From Risungbinella massiliensis (GTDB lineage: Bacteria > Bacillota > Bacilli > Thermoactinomycetales > Thermoactinomycetaceae): DNA of 64,000 nucleotides. The stretch covers positions 1,524,816 to 1,588,815 of the forward strand of contig NZ_LN812102.1 of the NCBI RefSeq assembly GCF_000942395.1, read 5' to 3'. Shown here piece by piece: positions 1-8,397 of this stretch (within the stretch, counting starts at the first letter, position 1; every line of letters begins with the position of its first letter). A program made the position numbers and the translations under genes. Under the pieces are notes generated by a model, which was not told the DNA's origin, searched no databases, and was given only the letters and a program-made list of their open reading frames with translations.

Positions 1-207
<207 letters not shown>

Positions 208-1128
208 TTAAATGCCTCCTTGATAGATCTGTTTACTCAGATATCGTTCGCTACTATCTGGAAAGATGACCACAATATTCTGATTCACCTGTTTTTGCGC
301 TTCTTGCATTGCTGCATAATATGCTGCTCCAGAGGAACTCCCCACTAGCATACCATCTTTTTGGGCAAGAACTTGCACCATTTTAAAAGCATCAACATCC
401 TCTACAGTATACACTTGATCGATTAGCTCACGTTGAAAAAACGAAGGAAATAACTCCATTCCAATTCCTTCGGTTTTATGAGGACCCGGTTCTCCACCAT
501 TGATAATAGAACCCTCTGGCTCCACGATCACAGTTCGGATCTTCGGGTTTTTCTCTTTCAAATATTTGGCAACCCCCATGAATGTACCAGAAGAACCTGC
601 ACCTGCTACAAGCACATCCACCTTTCCATCCATCTGTTCCCAGATTTCAGGCCCTGTGGTGTCATAATGAATTTGCGGATTAGCTGGGTTTTCAAATTGT
701 TGAGGCACATATGATCCAGGGATTTGGCTTGCTAATTCTTGAGCTTTGGCTATCGCTCCTGTGATCCCCAATTCGGTAGGGGTATTTACCACTTCGGCAC
801 CGAGCGCTCTCATTAACTCTTGTTTTTCCGTAGAAAACTTCTCTGGAACTACAAACATTACATTGTAACCGCTACCAACTGCTGCTAACGCAATTCCAAT
901 CCCTGTATTTCCCGCTGTTGGTTCAATAATGGTTCCGCCAGGTTGTAATTTGCCTGTTTCCTCGCCATGTCGAATTAACCCAATTCCTAAGCGGTCTTTC
1001 ACGCTTCCCCCAGGATTTAGGAACTCTAGCTTGGCAAAAATCGAACTTTTCCAAGTCGTATCTCCTTGTAATTGCATAATAGGGGTTTTTCCAATTAATT
1101 CTTTGACGTTCCGATAAACCTGCATCAT
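208..1128 (-). CDS. mccA: Cystathionine beta-synthase / O-acetylserine-dependent cysteine synthase family
   Basis: A fold-type II PLP enzyme of about 306 residues, the usual length for MccA/CysK. The PLP lysine is K44 in the NPGGSVKDR motif. The substrate loop TAGNTG is at 71-76 and the phosphate-binding GAGSSGT loop near 176-182. The GEPGPHKTEGIG segment is more typical of MccA-type cystathionine beta-synthases than of CysK. In B. subtilis MccA joins O-acetylserine and homocysteine to cystathionine, and MccB then cleaves it. The two genes abut here (TAA then GTG), so they are probably co-transcribed. The start was placed at the ATG-ATG pair (1128/1125), which matches family N-termini. An upstream ATG at 1176 in the same frame has no better ribosome site. 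Confidence 0.85.
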   Translation of the reverse strand: MMQVYRNVKELIGKTPIMQLQGDTTWKSSIFAKLEFLNPGGSVKDRLGIGLIRHGEETGKLQPGGTIIEPTAGNTGIGIALAAVGSGYNVMFVVPEKFSTEKQELMRALGAEVVNTPTELGITGAIAKAQELASQIPGSYVPQQFENPANPQIHYDTTGPEIWEQMDGKVDVLVAGAGSSGTFMGVAKYLKEKNPKIRTVIVEPEGSIINGGEPGPHKTEGIGMELFPSFFQRELIDQVYTVEDVDAFKMVQVLAQKDGMLVGSSSGAAYYAAMQEAQKQVNQNIVVIFPDSSERYLSKQIYQGGI

Positions 1129-1208
1129 CCCACGTCCCAACCTAGTTATAGTTATTGCTTCTCTTGATTTTATCATGTATCACTCACTGCTTTCATCCGA
1201 CAGTTAGA

Positions 1209-1237
1209 TTGATTTTCCCGCATTTATTTTTTACAAT
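1209..1237 (+). promoter_or_regulatory. Sigma-A-type promoter for the nifU-like gene
   Basis: A TTGATT -35 box at 1209-1214 and a TACAAT -10 box at 1232-1237 are separated by 17 bases. Transcription would start near 1244. That places the first of two possible Shine-Dalgarno sequences (AGGAGG, 1241-1246) at or before the 5' end of the RNA. Confidence 0.5.
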
Positions 1238-1276
1238 AATAGGAGGTACGTCATGTTTGGGGAAGGAGATATACCA

Positions 1277-1498
1277 ATGGAAGCAAAAGTACAAGAAGTT
1301 CTAGATAAATTACGCCCATATATCCAACGAGATGGTGGAGACGTAGAGTTAGTAGAAATTGAAGACGGGATTGTACGTGTTCGTCTACTCGGTGCATGCG
1401 GAAGCTGCCCAAGTTCCACTATTACGCTAAAAGCAGGGATTGAACGTGCTTTGATGGAAGAAATTCCAGATGTACGTGAGGTAGAACAAGTACTATAA
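1277..1498 (+). CDS. yutI: NifU-like Fe-S scaffold protein (YutI family)
   Basis: A 73-residue stand-alone NifU C-terminal domain. The two cluster-binding cysteines are C41 and C44 in the CGSCPSST motif. The family builds or carries Fe-S clusters for cytoplasmic apoproteins. Two starts are possible. ATG 1253 follows AGGAGG by six bases. ATG 1277 follows AAGGAG (1264-1268) by about eight. The second gives the usual N-terminus ([14 protein letters not shown]), and the promoter at 1209-1237 would start RNA around 1244, cutting off the first ribosome site, so 1277 is preferred. The gene is monocistronic and ends in a terminator shared with the convergent gene. The suf operon at the far end of the window supplies related functions. 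Confidence 0.9.
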   Translation: MEAKVQEVLDKLRPYIQRDGGDVELVEIEDGIVRVRLLGACGSCPSSTITLKAGIERALMEEIPDVREVEQVL

Positions 1499-1510
1499 GG
1501 TTTGAAAGAA

Positions 1511-1545
1511 AAAAGCCATTCACGAGAAAATCGCGAATGGCTTTT
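1511..1545. terminator. Bidirectional terminator between yutI and the peptide-binding protein gene
   Basis: A 15-base stem (1511-1525 with 1531-1545, one mismatch) around a five-base GAAAA loop. An A tract precedes it and a T tract follows, so it can stop transcripts from both convergent genes. Confidence 0.85.
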
Positions 1546-1546
1546 A

Positions 1547-3151
1547 TTATGGATTCGTTTTAAGTGGAATAAGCGTCGCCCACTTTAGTGTATACTCTGG
1601 ACCTGCTGGATGATAGACAACCCCTTTTACTCGTGGTTTTTGAAGCCAACTGCTTCCAAAGAAAAAGAGTGGGATTGTAGCCGCATCTTCTTGTAAGAGA
1701 ACTTGCTCCGCTTGTTCTAATAGCGCTCGTTGATGAGCTGCGTCTGTTGGGTTGTTTTTTGCTTGGTCGAGTAGTTGGTCGAATTTTGGGTTGCTGTAGT
1801 TGGAAGTGTTGTATGGAGATTTGGAGTGCCATTTATCCAAAAAGTCCATTACATCGTAAATTACCCAACTAGTGAGACTAAGATCATATGTACCTTTGTA
1901 TTCTTCTCTTTTTTGTTTATCTAAATTTAATTCAACAATTTTTGTATTAATTTTTAGCTTTTGTAGAAATTGATTTTTTACATTTTGAGCAAGGTTTTTT
2001 TGAATTAAGTTATCTTCAACCAAAAGAGTAAGTTCTATATCCGACTTACGCTTCCCAAGCTCTAGCAACCCCTTATCTAACATAGATAGAACATCAGAAT
2101 TGTTCGGTTGGGTGAAAGTTGATAAGACTCTGTCAGTTAGAATAGTTTGTGTATTGGCTAACTTAGAAAGTCCCTGTTTATCTAAAGTTGTGGATATCGC
2201 TTTTAAAACATTTGAGTTACTAAAGATCTCCTTATTCAAATTTAATTGTAAATAGGAAATCTGATTGCCATTTACTTTAACTAATTCTGGATTTAATTGA
2301 GATGATTTATACAACTCTCCGCCTACTTTTATTACATCCACTTTATCATTTTTATATAAATCTTCATGTTTAGCTGTATTTTGTTCTACATTGATTCTAA
2401 GGTCTTTTAATTTCACATTTCCTTTATCCCAATAAAATTCGTTGGGAATTAGTGAAGACGATTCAGCGGAAAAAGCCTGTAATCTAAATGGCCCTGAATA
2501 AACTAATGTACTAGCATCTGTCCCATAACTTTCCTGATAGGCATCTACTATATCTTTCCTCATAGGAAAATATGGTGTCTGAATTAGCAACTGAGGAAAA
2601 TCAGGAAAACTTCTATTTAAAGTTACTTGAAGTGTATGATCATTTAAAACTTTAATTCCCACTTGCGTTTCGTTTACTTTTCCTGTCTTATAAGCCTCCG
2701 CATTGTGAATCGCATAAAATAAATTAGGATATGGGAATTCACTATCGGGACGCAAAGCTCGAAGCCAAGCATATTGAAAATCTGCTGCCTTAACTGGTTG
2801 TCCATCGGACCATTTTGCCTCTTGTCGAATGGTGAACGTAAATACTTTATTTTGAGCATCTGCAACATAACTACTTGCTAAAGCTGGAACAATCTCTTGT
2901 TTCTCGTTCATTCTAACGAGTCCTTCTTGAATCTGATTCAACAAATTCATGGTAGATTGTTGCATCGTGCGTGAAGAATCGAGTTGTGTAAACGCTTCTG
3001 GTGAGAGTAAGATCAGATTGGTACGTGGAGGAGGTTCATATAACTTCACCTCACTCAAATCCTCCGCATCAGATGGTCTCACGTAGGAATATACTCCATA
3101 TAAAACAACTAATACCAACGCTATTATCCAAAATTGTTTTTTTCGTAGCAT
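1547..3151 (-). CDS. Peptide ABC transporter substrate-binding protein, family 5 (OppA/DppA-like)
   Basis: A 534-residue extracytoplasmic solute-binding protein of family 5, the family that delivers oligopeptides or nickel to ABC importers. One hydrophobic segment lies at about 8-27. There is no lipobox cysteine, so the protein is anchored by an uncleaved N-terminal helix or is secreted, rather than being a lipoprotein as most Gram-positive OppA proteins are. Family features include a stretch beginning VPALASSYV, a KWSDGQPVKAADFQYAW segment, and a C-terminal PLFFFGSSW. AAAGGA precedes the ATG by about seven bases. No permease or ATPase gene is adjacent, so it is an orphan binding protein that must share a transporter or have a sensing role. 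Confidence 0.85.
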   Translation of the reverse strand: MLRKKQFWIIALVLVVLYGVYSYVRPSDAEDLSEVKLYEPPPRTNLILLSPEAFTQLDSSRTMQQSTMNLLNQIQEGLVRMNEKQEIVPALASSYVADAQNKVFTFTIRQEAKWSDGQPVKAADFQYAWLRALRPDSEFPYPNLFYAIHNAEAYKTGKVNETQVGIKVLNDHTLQVTLNRSFPDFPQLLIQTPYFPMRKDIVDAYQESYGTDASTLVYSGPFRLQAFSAESSSLIPNEFYWDKGNVKLKDLRINVEQNTAKHEDLYKNDKVDVIKVGGELYKSSQLNPELVKVNGNQISYLQLNLNKEIFSNSNVLKAISTTLDKQGLSKLANTQTILTDRVLSTFTQPNNSDVLSMLDKGLLELGKRKSDIELTLLVEDNLIQKNLAQNVKNQFLQKLKINTKIVELNLDKQKREEYKGTYDLSLTSWVIYDVMDFLDKWHSKSPYNTSNYSNPKFDQLLDQAKNNPTDAAHQRALLEQAEQVLLQEDAATIPLFFFGSSWLQKPRVKGVVYHPAGPEYTLKWATLIPLKTNP

Positions 3152-3259
3152 AAGCGTCCTTTCTAAAGACTTATTACAAATTTTTGAATCTTGTTTGATT
3201 ATAACAAATCCCCTCTCTCGGAAAAAGGAGAAGGGAATATCTTATACCATATTTCGTAT

Positions 3260-4312
3260 TTACAGCCATGTTATTTTAGCTACGTTCATTTCTTGAAATG
3301 CTGGCAGTTGCGAAATTCCTTGTAGATAACCAGTTCTGGCTTGTTCCTGTTGCCATAGCCGTCGTAATGCCGCAGCATGCTCTTGATCCACTGAATCATC
3401 TTGAAAAATTCGAGTATATCCCAGTACATACTGATTTGGATAGAGAGTGTAACAGTAGATCAAGGGAAGCTCTTCCTTTATATCTATCACTTGTTGATAG
3501 CGGTTCAATATCTCGGATACTAGCTCCATGCTACCAGTTTGCCCATAGGCATATTCCATCCAGTTTGCCAGCTCTTCTGCGCTTGTCTGCCAATTAGCGT
3601 GGTGCAGATCAAGAAGGGTGACACTGTTTCCCTCTAACAAACAATGTTCCCGACGAAAACTACCATGACAGAGTTTTCCTTTCGTTTGTAAGGATCTCTC
3701 CAATTCTGGTCCATCGATATCCTCATAAAATTGTAGCGAAGTATCGAGTAGGTGTCTTATGTAGCCTGACTGCCTGTTCCAAAGAGAATCGATTTCAGAG
3801 GGCTGTTCGGTCCATGCACTGGCTTGAATGTAATTTTGTAGTCGATTGGATTCATAATTAGCTTTTTCTTTCCAATTAGTCGGCCGAAAAAATTGGGTTA
3901 AGATCTTCGGTTTTTCGATCTCCATGCTATCTCGATGAAATGCTACCAGGGCATCCGTTGCTCGCAACCAATCTTTTCGTTTTTTACGCCTTGCTTTTTT
4001 GGCATGGACCCAAGGGATTAAACTGTAAGTTCGATGAAACCCTGAAAAAAAGTGAGATTGAGTTTTGGTAGGTATAGGGAGTGCGAGCATATAACTTTCA
4101 TCTTCGGAAAGCTCTTGCATTTGTTTAAGAGCTTGATACGTTTGCTTGTCTTGACGATACTGCTTGAGAGCAAATTCTCCTTGGTCAGTCTTGAGCCAGA
4201 TCACCCCTTGATAAGGAGAAGCATCTTCCACCTGTATTCCATATTGATAGGTAATTAGTTCCGGTAACCGAATTTCTCCCGTCCATCTTTTTAGATCTTC
4301 TGCGATCCCCAT
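3260..4312 (-). CDS. yutH: CotS/YutH-family spore coat-associated kinase-like protein
   Basis: A 350-residue protein resembling the aminoglycoside-phosphotransferase-like CotS/CotI/YutH family, found in or needed for the spore coat. The N-lobe carries a FALKQYRQD segment (likely ATP-lysine region). The C-lobe has LCHGSFRREHCLL in place of the usual HGDxxxxN catalytic loop, followed by VTLLDLHHANW for the metal-binding D. The catalytic Asp and Asn of the HGDxxxxN loop are not conserved (HGSFRREH), which suggests a weak kinase or a pseudokinase. The start was placed at ATG 4312, preceded by AAAGGGTGAT. An upstream in-frame ATG at 4369 lacks a ribosome site. Its position two genes from yutI and near yutG matches the Bacillus order. 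Confidence 0.75.
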   Translation of the reverse strand: MGIAEDLKRWTGEIRLPELITYQYGIQVEDASPYQGVIWLKTDQGEFALKQYRQDKQTYQALKQMQELSEDESYMLALPIPTKTQSHFFSGFHRTYSLIPWVHAKKARRKKRKDWLRATDALVAFHRDSMEIEKPKILTQFFRPTNWKEKANYESNRLQNYIQASAWTEQPSEIDSLWNRQSGYIRHLLDTSLQFYEDIDGPELERSLQTKGKLCHGSFRREHCLLEGNSVTLLDLHHANWQTSAEELANWMEYAYGQTGSMELVSEILNRYQQVIDIKEELPLIYCYTLYPNQYVLGYTRIFQDDSVDQEHAAALRRLWQQEQARTGYLQGISQLPAFQEMNVAKITWL

Positions 4313-4400
4313 CCAATCACCCTTTCTTTTGCTACCACATGATATGTAGCATTTAAAAGGGAAATACATTTAGAATCATTTTCTTTTCTAATGGAATTTC

Positions 4401-4450
4401 ACTTACTCCGAGAATGCATCGAAGTCCCTCTCTAGATTTTCTTCGGTAAT
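4401..4450 (-). repeat. Short copy of dispersed structured repeat family F (copy A)
   Basis: A reduced copy of the family described at 7746-7830, 16783-16855 and 43545-43617. On the minus strand it reads AAAATCTAGAGAGGGAC, a shortened loop, then TCTCGGAGTAAGTGAAAT. The last segment is nearly identical to copy B (TCTCGGAGTGAGTGAAAT). Only a CCGA/TCGG base of the stem is retained. It lies about 90 bases upstream of yutH in the same relative orientation as the other copies. Confidence 0.55.
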
Positions 4451-4456
4451 CGGATT

Positions 4457-5206
4457 TTATTTTGTAAGACGCTTCGAAAAAGGGGTAATCACATCTAATC
4501 CACCTGTTATGTCCAAGATATTTCCGGTAAAAAAATCTGCCTTCTCCTCTAATAAAAATTGAACCACTCGTGCTACATCTTCCCCAGATCCTGGTCTCCC
4601 TCTTGGGGTCTCATTATCTGTAAGCTGAGAAACTTCTTTGATCGACATTTCTTTCTTCTCTCCTACTATGTCTCCTGGACAAAGTAGATTGACCGTCACC
4701 CCATGACAGGCTTCTTCGACTGCCAACGACTTGGTAAAAGAGGCAAGAGCAGTCTTCGTCGCTGCATAAACAGAGCGATCTGGCCATGCGGGAGCCTCTT
4801 CTACTCTGCCAAATCCAAAATAGATCAACCTGCCATTTCCACTTTGTCGGATCATGGGGAGGAATTCCTTGGCAATCCAGAAAGAACTGAGTAAATTACC
4901 TTCTGTTAACTTTAATATGTCGGAAACAGAATGCTCTAGAAACAGTTTTCTCTCGCGGATAAACGGACCGACTGTATGGATTACTGCGTCTAGTGAACAT
5001 ATTTCCTTCTCCACCTCTTCTCTCAGCTCACACACTTGACGCTGATCCGTCACATCGTATGAGACATAAAGATGATTATTTTCCTGCGTAGATCGATGGG
5101 ATCTACTATTTAAGACCAATCTCCAACCATCAGATGTCAATACTTCCTGAATTTTTTTCCCTAAACCACTACTGCTACCAGTAATAAGTGCTGTTTTTGG
5201 CGCCAT
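4457..5206 (-). CDS. SDR-family oxidoreductase (3-oxoacyl-ACP reductase-like), atypical active site
   Basis: A 249-residue classical short-chain dehydrogenase. The NAD(P)-binding TGSSSGLG is at 9-16, the YAATK active-site motif has Y147 and K151, and LLCPGDIVGE follows as usual. The catalytic serine normally found about 13 residues before the Tyr is missing: the strand reads IYFGFGRVEE instead of a xISS motif. This may alter or abolish normal oxidoreductase chemistry. ATG 5206 is preceded by TAGGAG at eight bases. A GTG at 5215 lies too close to that site. It sits between yutH and the divergent yutG. The substrate cannot be inferred. Confidence 0.8.
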   Translation of the reverse strand: MAPKTALITGSSSGLGKKIQEVLTSDGWRLVLNSRSHRSTQENNHLYVSYDVTDQRQVCELREEVEKEICSLDAVIHTVGPFIRERKLFLEHSVSDILKLTEGNLLSSFWIAKEFLPMIRQSGNGRLIYFGFGRVEEAPAWPDRSVYAATKTALASFTKSLAVEEACHGVTVNLLCPGDIVGEKKEMSIKEVSQLTDNETPRGRPGSGEDVARVVQFLLEEKADFFTGNILDITGGLDVITPFSKRLTK

Positions 5207-5318
5207 TTCATACACTCCTAAGACTGTTTCTAACGTACTCTTCCTTTAACATCACGATTACTCTTTTTGATAAATTCTCCTTCGATAAGCAAAACTACTA
5301 CTGGAGGGATGGATCTAG

Positions 5319-5816
5319 ATGAATATATCAGAATTAACACGAGAAGAATCATATCAACTTACGTTAAAATGGATAAAGGATCGTGGTGTATCCGTTGCCG
5401 AAATTGCAGAGTTAACCTATTTTTTACAAGAGCCTTTTATCCCAAATCTGACCCACGAAATGTGTCAAGACAGTGTCTGTACGGTGCTAAAAAAAAGGGA
5501 GATCCAGAATGCCGTTTGGACAGGCATCCAACTAGATCTCCTAGCAGAAAAAAATCAGTTAGCAGAGCCACTCCTATCGATTATCCGACAGGACGAGAGC
5601 CTTTATGGAATTGATGAAGTTCTCTCAATCGCCATCTTGAATGTATACGGTTCCATCGGATTTACCAACTATGGGTATATTGACCGGTTAAAACCTGGAG
5701 TCCTCAAACGTTTAAATGATAAATCTACTGGACAAGTCCATACATTTCTTGATGATTTGGTTGGTGCAATAGCTGCAGCAGCTGCAGCACGCTTGGCTCA
5801 CGATCAGCAATCCTAA
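5319..5816 (+). CDS. yutG: Phosphatidylglycerophosphatase A family protein (YutG/YpjQ-like)
   Basis: A 165-residue protein of the PgpA family, which dephosphorylates phosphatidylglycerophosphate to phosphatidylglycerol. The family's conserved acidic and Gly/Asn core is visible as YGIDEVLSIAILNVYGSIGFTNYGYID, where the acidic residues are thought to bind metal. Unlike proteobacterial PgpA it lacks obvious strong transmembrane helices, as in the Bacillus YutG/YpjQ type, so a lipid phosphatase role is inferred from family only. GGAGG at 5303-5307 lies eleven bases from the ATG. It is the only rightward gene between 1.5 and 8.4 kb and converges with the MBL hydrolase; the stop codons overlap slightly. 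Confidence 0.8.
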   Translation: MNISELTREESYQLTLKWIKDRGVSVAEIAELTYFLQEPFIPNLTHEMCQDSVCTVLKKREIQNAVWTGIQLDLLAEKNQLAEPLLSIIRQDESLYGIDEVLSIAILNVYGSIGFTNYGYIDRLKPGVLKRLNDKSTGQVHTFLDDLVGAIAAAAAARLAHDQQS

Positions 5817-6778
5817 ACAATTACATAAAAAGTATGTTCCGCCTCTTCGATTCGTTTTGCTGTTCCTTTCGCTACTAAAAACTCTAGATGTGCCAGAGTT
5901 TCGGAAAGTGCAAAACGCAGATTATGGATCGAAAGATCTGTACCAAATAATGAATCGCAGGCAGTTGCAGCAGAAACTTTTCTCTGTTTTGCTAGGAGAT
6001 CAAGCAAATGCTGCAACCGTCTGGCATGATGTTTCTCTAACTGAACAATGCGACCTATTAGCTCAGAAAAGACAGCTCCATGTGCCGAAAAAACAAGTTC
6101 CGCAGGGAGTTCTTTTAAGTTTTGCAAAGTTTGGAGATAGAGCCCTAATGGATTCGGATCACAAGCCGGCCATAAGCTAATATTAGGGGTGATTCGAGGT
6201 AGGATCGCATCGCCCGCTATTAGCCATCTTCTCTCCTTATCCCAAAAACTTAGATGCCCATCTGCATGACCCGGTGTGTGCAAAATTTGGTATTCTCGAT
6301 CTCCCATTTGGATCGTCTCACCAGCAGCTATATAAGTAACATCTGGGTGCGGATTGACCCAAGGGACAAAACTCTTTAGATGTTCTGGAATCTGGTCAAC
6401 CAATGATTTTTTCAACCCATGCTTTTCATAAAAATGGGCCATTTTAAATGCCATTGTACTATCCTTACCCCAAAAGAGATGTGCTTGGTCTGAATCAAGT
6501 TTCGATATATAGACTGGAGCACCAGACTTTTGTTGCATTCGACCTGCAAATCCATAATGATCTGGATGGTAATGGGTCAATACAATTTTCTCAATATCCG
6601 TCCACTTACGATTTTTCTCCGCTAATAGTCGATCCCAAACTTCTTCTGTTTCCTTGGTATGAAGACCTGTATCTACAATCGTGAGACCTGTTTTCCCTTC
6701 TAAAACATAAGCATGAATTGTTTTGAGAGGAAACGGGAGAGGCAAGGCTACTTGTGTAATATCCTTCCATTGTTCCAC
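5813..6778 (-). CDS. MBL-fold metallo-hydrolase with C-terminal helical/winged extension
   Basis: A 321-residue metallo-beta-lactamase-fold hydrolase. The metal ligands are seen in THYHPDHYG (H69, H71, D73, H74), HTPGHADGH (H171) and AGD (D190). About 110 residues after the core form a helical region ending in a probable winged helix (LRFALSETLAHLEFLVAKG), as in the LACTB2/RBAM-like nuclease or thioesterase group. The start is GTG 6778 preceded by AGGAG at ten bases; the next codons have no internal ATG that fits. The substrate is unknown. It is convergent with yutG, and a repeat-containing spacer separates it from yutF upstream. Confidence 0.8.
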   Translation of the reverse strand: MEQWKDITQVALPLPFPLKTIHAYVLEGKTGLTIVDTGLHTKETEEVWDRLLAEKNRKWTDIEKIVLTHYHPDHYGFAGRMQQKSGAPVYISKLDSDQAHLFWGKDSTMAFKMAHFYEKHGLKKSLVDQIPEHLKSFVPWVNPHPDVTYIAAGETIQMGDREYQILHTPGHADGHLSFWDKERRWLIAGDAILPRITPNISLWPACDPNPLGLYLQTLQNLKELPAELVFSAHGAVFSELIGRIVQLEKHHARRLQHLLDLLAKQRKVSAATACDSLFGTDLSIHNLRFALSETLAHLEFLVAKGTAKRIEEAEHTFYVIV

Positions 6779-6879
6779 GAACGTCCAACTCCTCTTCTAG
6801 AAGCTATCTGAAACACAAAAAAGGATGCCTAAGCTGTCCATTTGGAAACATACTCTCTGAGATCTTAACTGTGACTGGT

Positions 6880-6940
6880 TCTCGTCTTCGCATTTCAAAA
6901 GGGGCAAACCTCTGGCATTAGGCTAATTATGCAACATGCT
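6880..6940 (-). repeat. Partial copy of dispersed repeat family E
   Basis: Reading the minus strand from 6940, AGCATGTTGCATAAT is identical to the left end of the copy at 47776-47909. It is followed by a GCCAGAGGTTTGCCCCTTTTG stretch that matches the left stem arm with one difference. Similarity fades after about 60 bases, so this is a truncated or decayed copy. It lies between yutF and the MBL gene. Confidence 0.6.
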
Positions 6941-6944
6941 CTAT

Positions 6945-7709
6945 CTAATTAAATTTCCATTCAGACAAACTCTTCACCACATAAGTAGGTTGAATCTGAT
7001 AACGTTCCAGCGTTGCTTGGTCTGTCACCCCGGTTAGAACTAGCAATGTCTCCATCCCGCTTTTAACTCCAGCTAAAATATCCGTATCCATGTTATCTCC
7101 GATCATCAATACTTCAGCAAGATCTACTTCTAAGCGTTTTGCCGCATAACGTAAAATAATCGGTTCTGGTTTGCCGATAAACAGTGGTTCCACTCCTGTT
7201 GACCACTCTACTGCTTTGTTAATGGAACCACTGCCTGGAAAAATGCCTGCTTCAGTAGGTAGCACTCGGTCTGCATTGGTTCCAATATACTTGGCACCTG
7301 CTCGGATTGCCTTTACAGCGATACTCAACTTATCATAGTGAAAATCGCGATCCAATCCAACGACCACCGCTTCTGCCTCTTCTTGAACAATACGGCATCC
7401 AACCTCCTGCACAGCTTGTTCTAAGCCATATTCTCCAATTACAAAAACATCAGGTGATGACATCTCTTCTTGTAAATAAGCAGCAGTTGCCATTGCAGAA
7501 GTGTAAACTTTATTTGCATCTGCGGGAAAACCTAATTGATGCAGATGCTCGGCTACTTGTTGCGGTGTTTTGGTCGAGTTATTGGTTACATAAAGATACG
7601 GAATTCCTTTTTGCTCTAGCTCTTTCATAAAGTCAATCGCTTCTGGAATCGCTTTTGTCCCATGATACAAAGTGCCATCTAAGTCAATAAAATAAGCCTG
7701 GTATCTCAT
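6945..7709 (-). CDS. yutF: HAD-IIA phosphatase (NagD/YutF-like)
   Basis: A 254-residue haloacid-dehalogenase-type phosphatase of subfamily IIA (TIGR01457 type). Motif I is IDLDGT (D9, D11), motif II VTNNST, the Lys of motif III lies in FIGKPEP, and motif IV is MIGDNMDTD. Relatives hydrolyse small sugar phosphates or nucleotides. The cell substrate is not known. The start was placed at ATG 7709 after AGAGGGC. An in-frame upstream start at 7769 would lie inside repeat copy B and has no ribosome site. It is the syntenic yutF of the Bacillus yut block, directly downstream of yutE. Confidence 0.88.
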   Translation of the reverse strand: MRYQAYFIDLDGTLYHGTKAIPEAIDFMKELEQKGIPYLYVTNNSTKTPQQVAEHLHQLGFPADANKVYTSAMATAAYLQEEMSSPDVFVIGEYGLEQAVQEVGCRIVQEEAEAVVVGLDRDFHYDKLSIAVKAIRAGAKYIGTNADRVLPTEAGIFPGSGSINKAVEWSTGVEPLFIGKPEPIILRYAAKRLEVDLAEVLMIGDNMDTDILAGVKSGMETLLVLTGVTDQATLERYQIQPTYVVKSLSEWKFN

Positions 7710-7745
7710 TTGTGCCCTCTTCCTAGCAATATTAGAAATTATTTC

Positions 7746-7830
7746 ACTCACTCCGAGAAGCTTGTTCATACTCGCTTCGTTGCAATGACAAAGTCGCTCC
7801 CTAGATCAGCATCTCTCCGTTTACTTTAGG
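7746..7830 (-). repeat. Dispersed structured repeat family F, copy B
   Basis: On the minus strand: an arm AGAGATGCT, the core GATCTAGGGAGCGAC, a loop TTTGTCATTGCAACGAAG, then the second arm AGCTTCTCGGAGTG. The arms (7755-7762 and 7808-7815) pair with one mismatch. It lies 38 bases upstream of yutF, oriented with that gene. See the copies at 4401, 16783 and 43545. Confidence 0.65.
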
Positions 7831-7880
7831 GAACTAATTAACCTCTCAGATCATTTCTAATGCGTTTTTATGTACAACTT

Positions 7881-8330
7881 TTAGAAATCCGCTATATTGC
7901 CTTTCTCTTTTTCTTGCTCCAAAAAAGCAGTTACCTGTTTCACAAAATCAGGATATATGCCTAGTTCCCTAGTATGTTCTTGTAGCTCTTCTTTGGTAAT
8001 GAGATGATAATATCGGATCAATCGTTCACGTAAATCTACCTTTGGATGCAATTGACTTGCTAACTCTGGAGTGATCACTTTCTCATCTTCCATAATATCC
8101 ACGATATCATGATATCCTCCAGGATCTCGCATAATAAATCCATCAATTAAGCTATTCCCTATGTCTATCATACACTCTACTGCGAGATGCAATGATCGAG
8201 CTAATGCAAATGTCTCCACTAAACCTAAATCCTTTTGATCTAGCTGTTGCAATACTTGATGACATACTTCTAATTGAGTTAATTGGTGCCGAATTTGTTC
8301 TCCATTTAGTTCATATAACATTTTGTTCAT
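7881..8330 (-). CDS. yutE: HepT-like DUF86 protein (YutE family)
   Basis: A 149-residue all-helical protein of the HepT/DUF86 fold. HepT toxins use an RX4HXY RNase motif. In this protein the aligned segment is RERLIRYY, with Arg in place of the catalytic His, so toxin activity is doubtful. No MntA-type nucleotidyltransferase antitoxin gene is adjacent, consistent with a domesticated housekeeping role. The start was placed at ATG 8330, right after AGGGGGATT. A longer in-frame start at 8381 has no ribosome site. The position next to yutF matches the Bacillus order. Confidence 0.8.
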   Translation of the reverse strand: MNKMLYELNGEQIRHQLTQLEVCHQVLQQLDQKDLGLVETFALARSLHLAVECMIDIGNSLIDGFIMRDPGGYHDIVDIMEDEKVITPELASQLHPKVDLRERLIRYYHLITKEELQEHTRELGIYPDFVKQVTAFLEQEKEKGNIADF

Positions 8331-8397
8331 AATCCCCCTGCAACTTACTTCTAGTTTACAACGTCTAAATAGGTACCACACATTTTAGGAGGTTCCT

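Noticed and set aside
5267-5614. A 115-residue rightward reading frame overlapping yutG
   Set aside because: Low-complexity Arg/Thr/Ser composition with no ribosome site; the overlapping frame is a clear PgpA-family protein.
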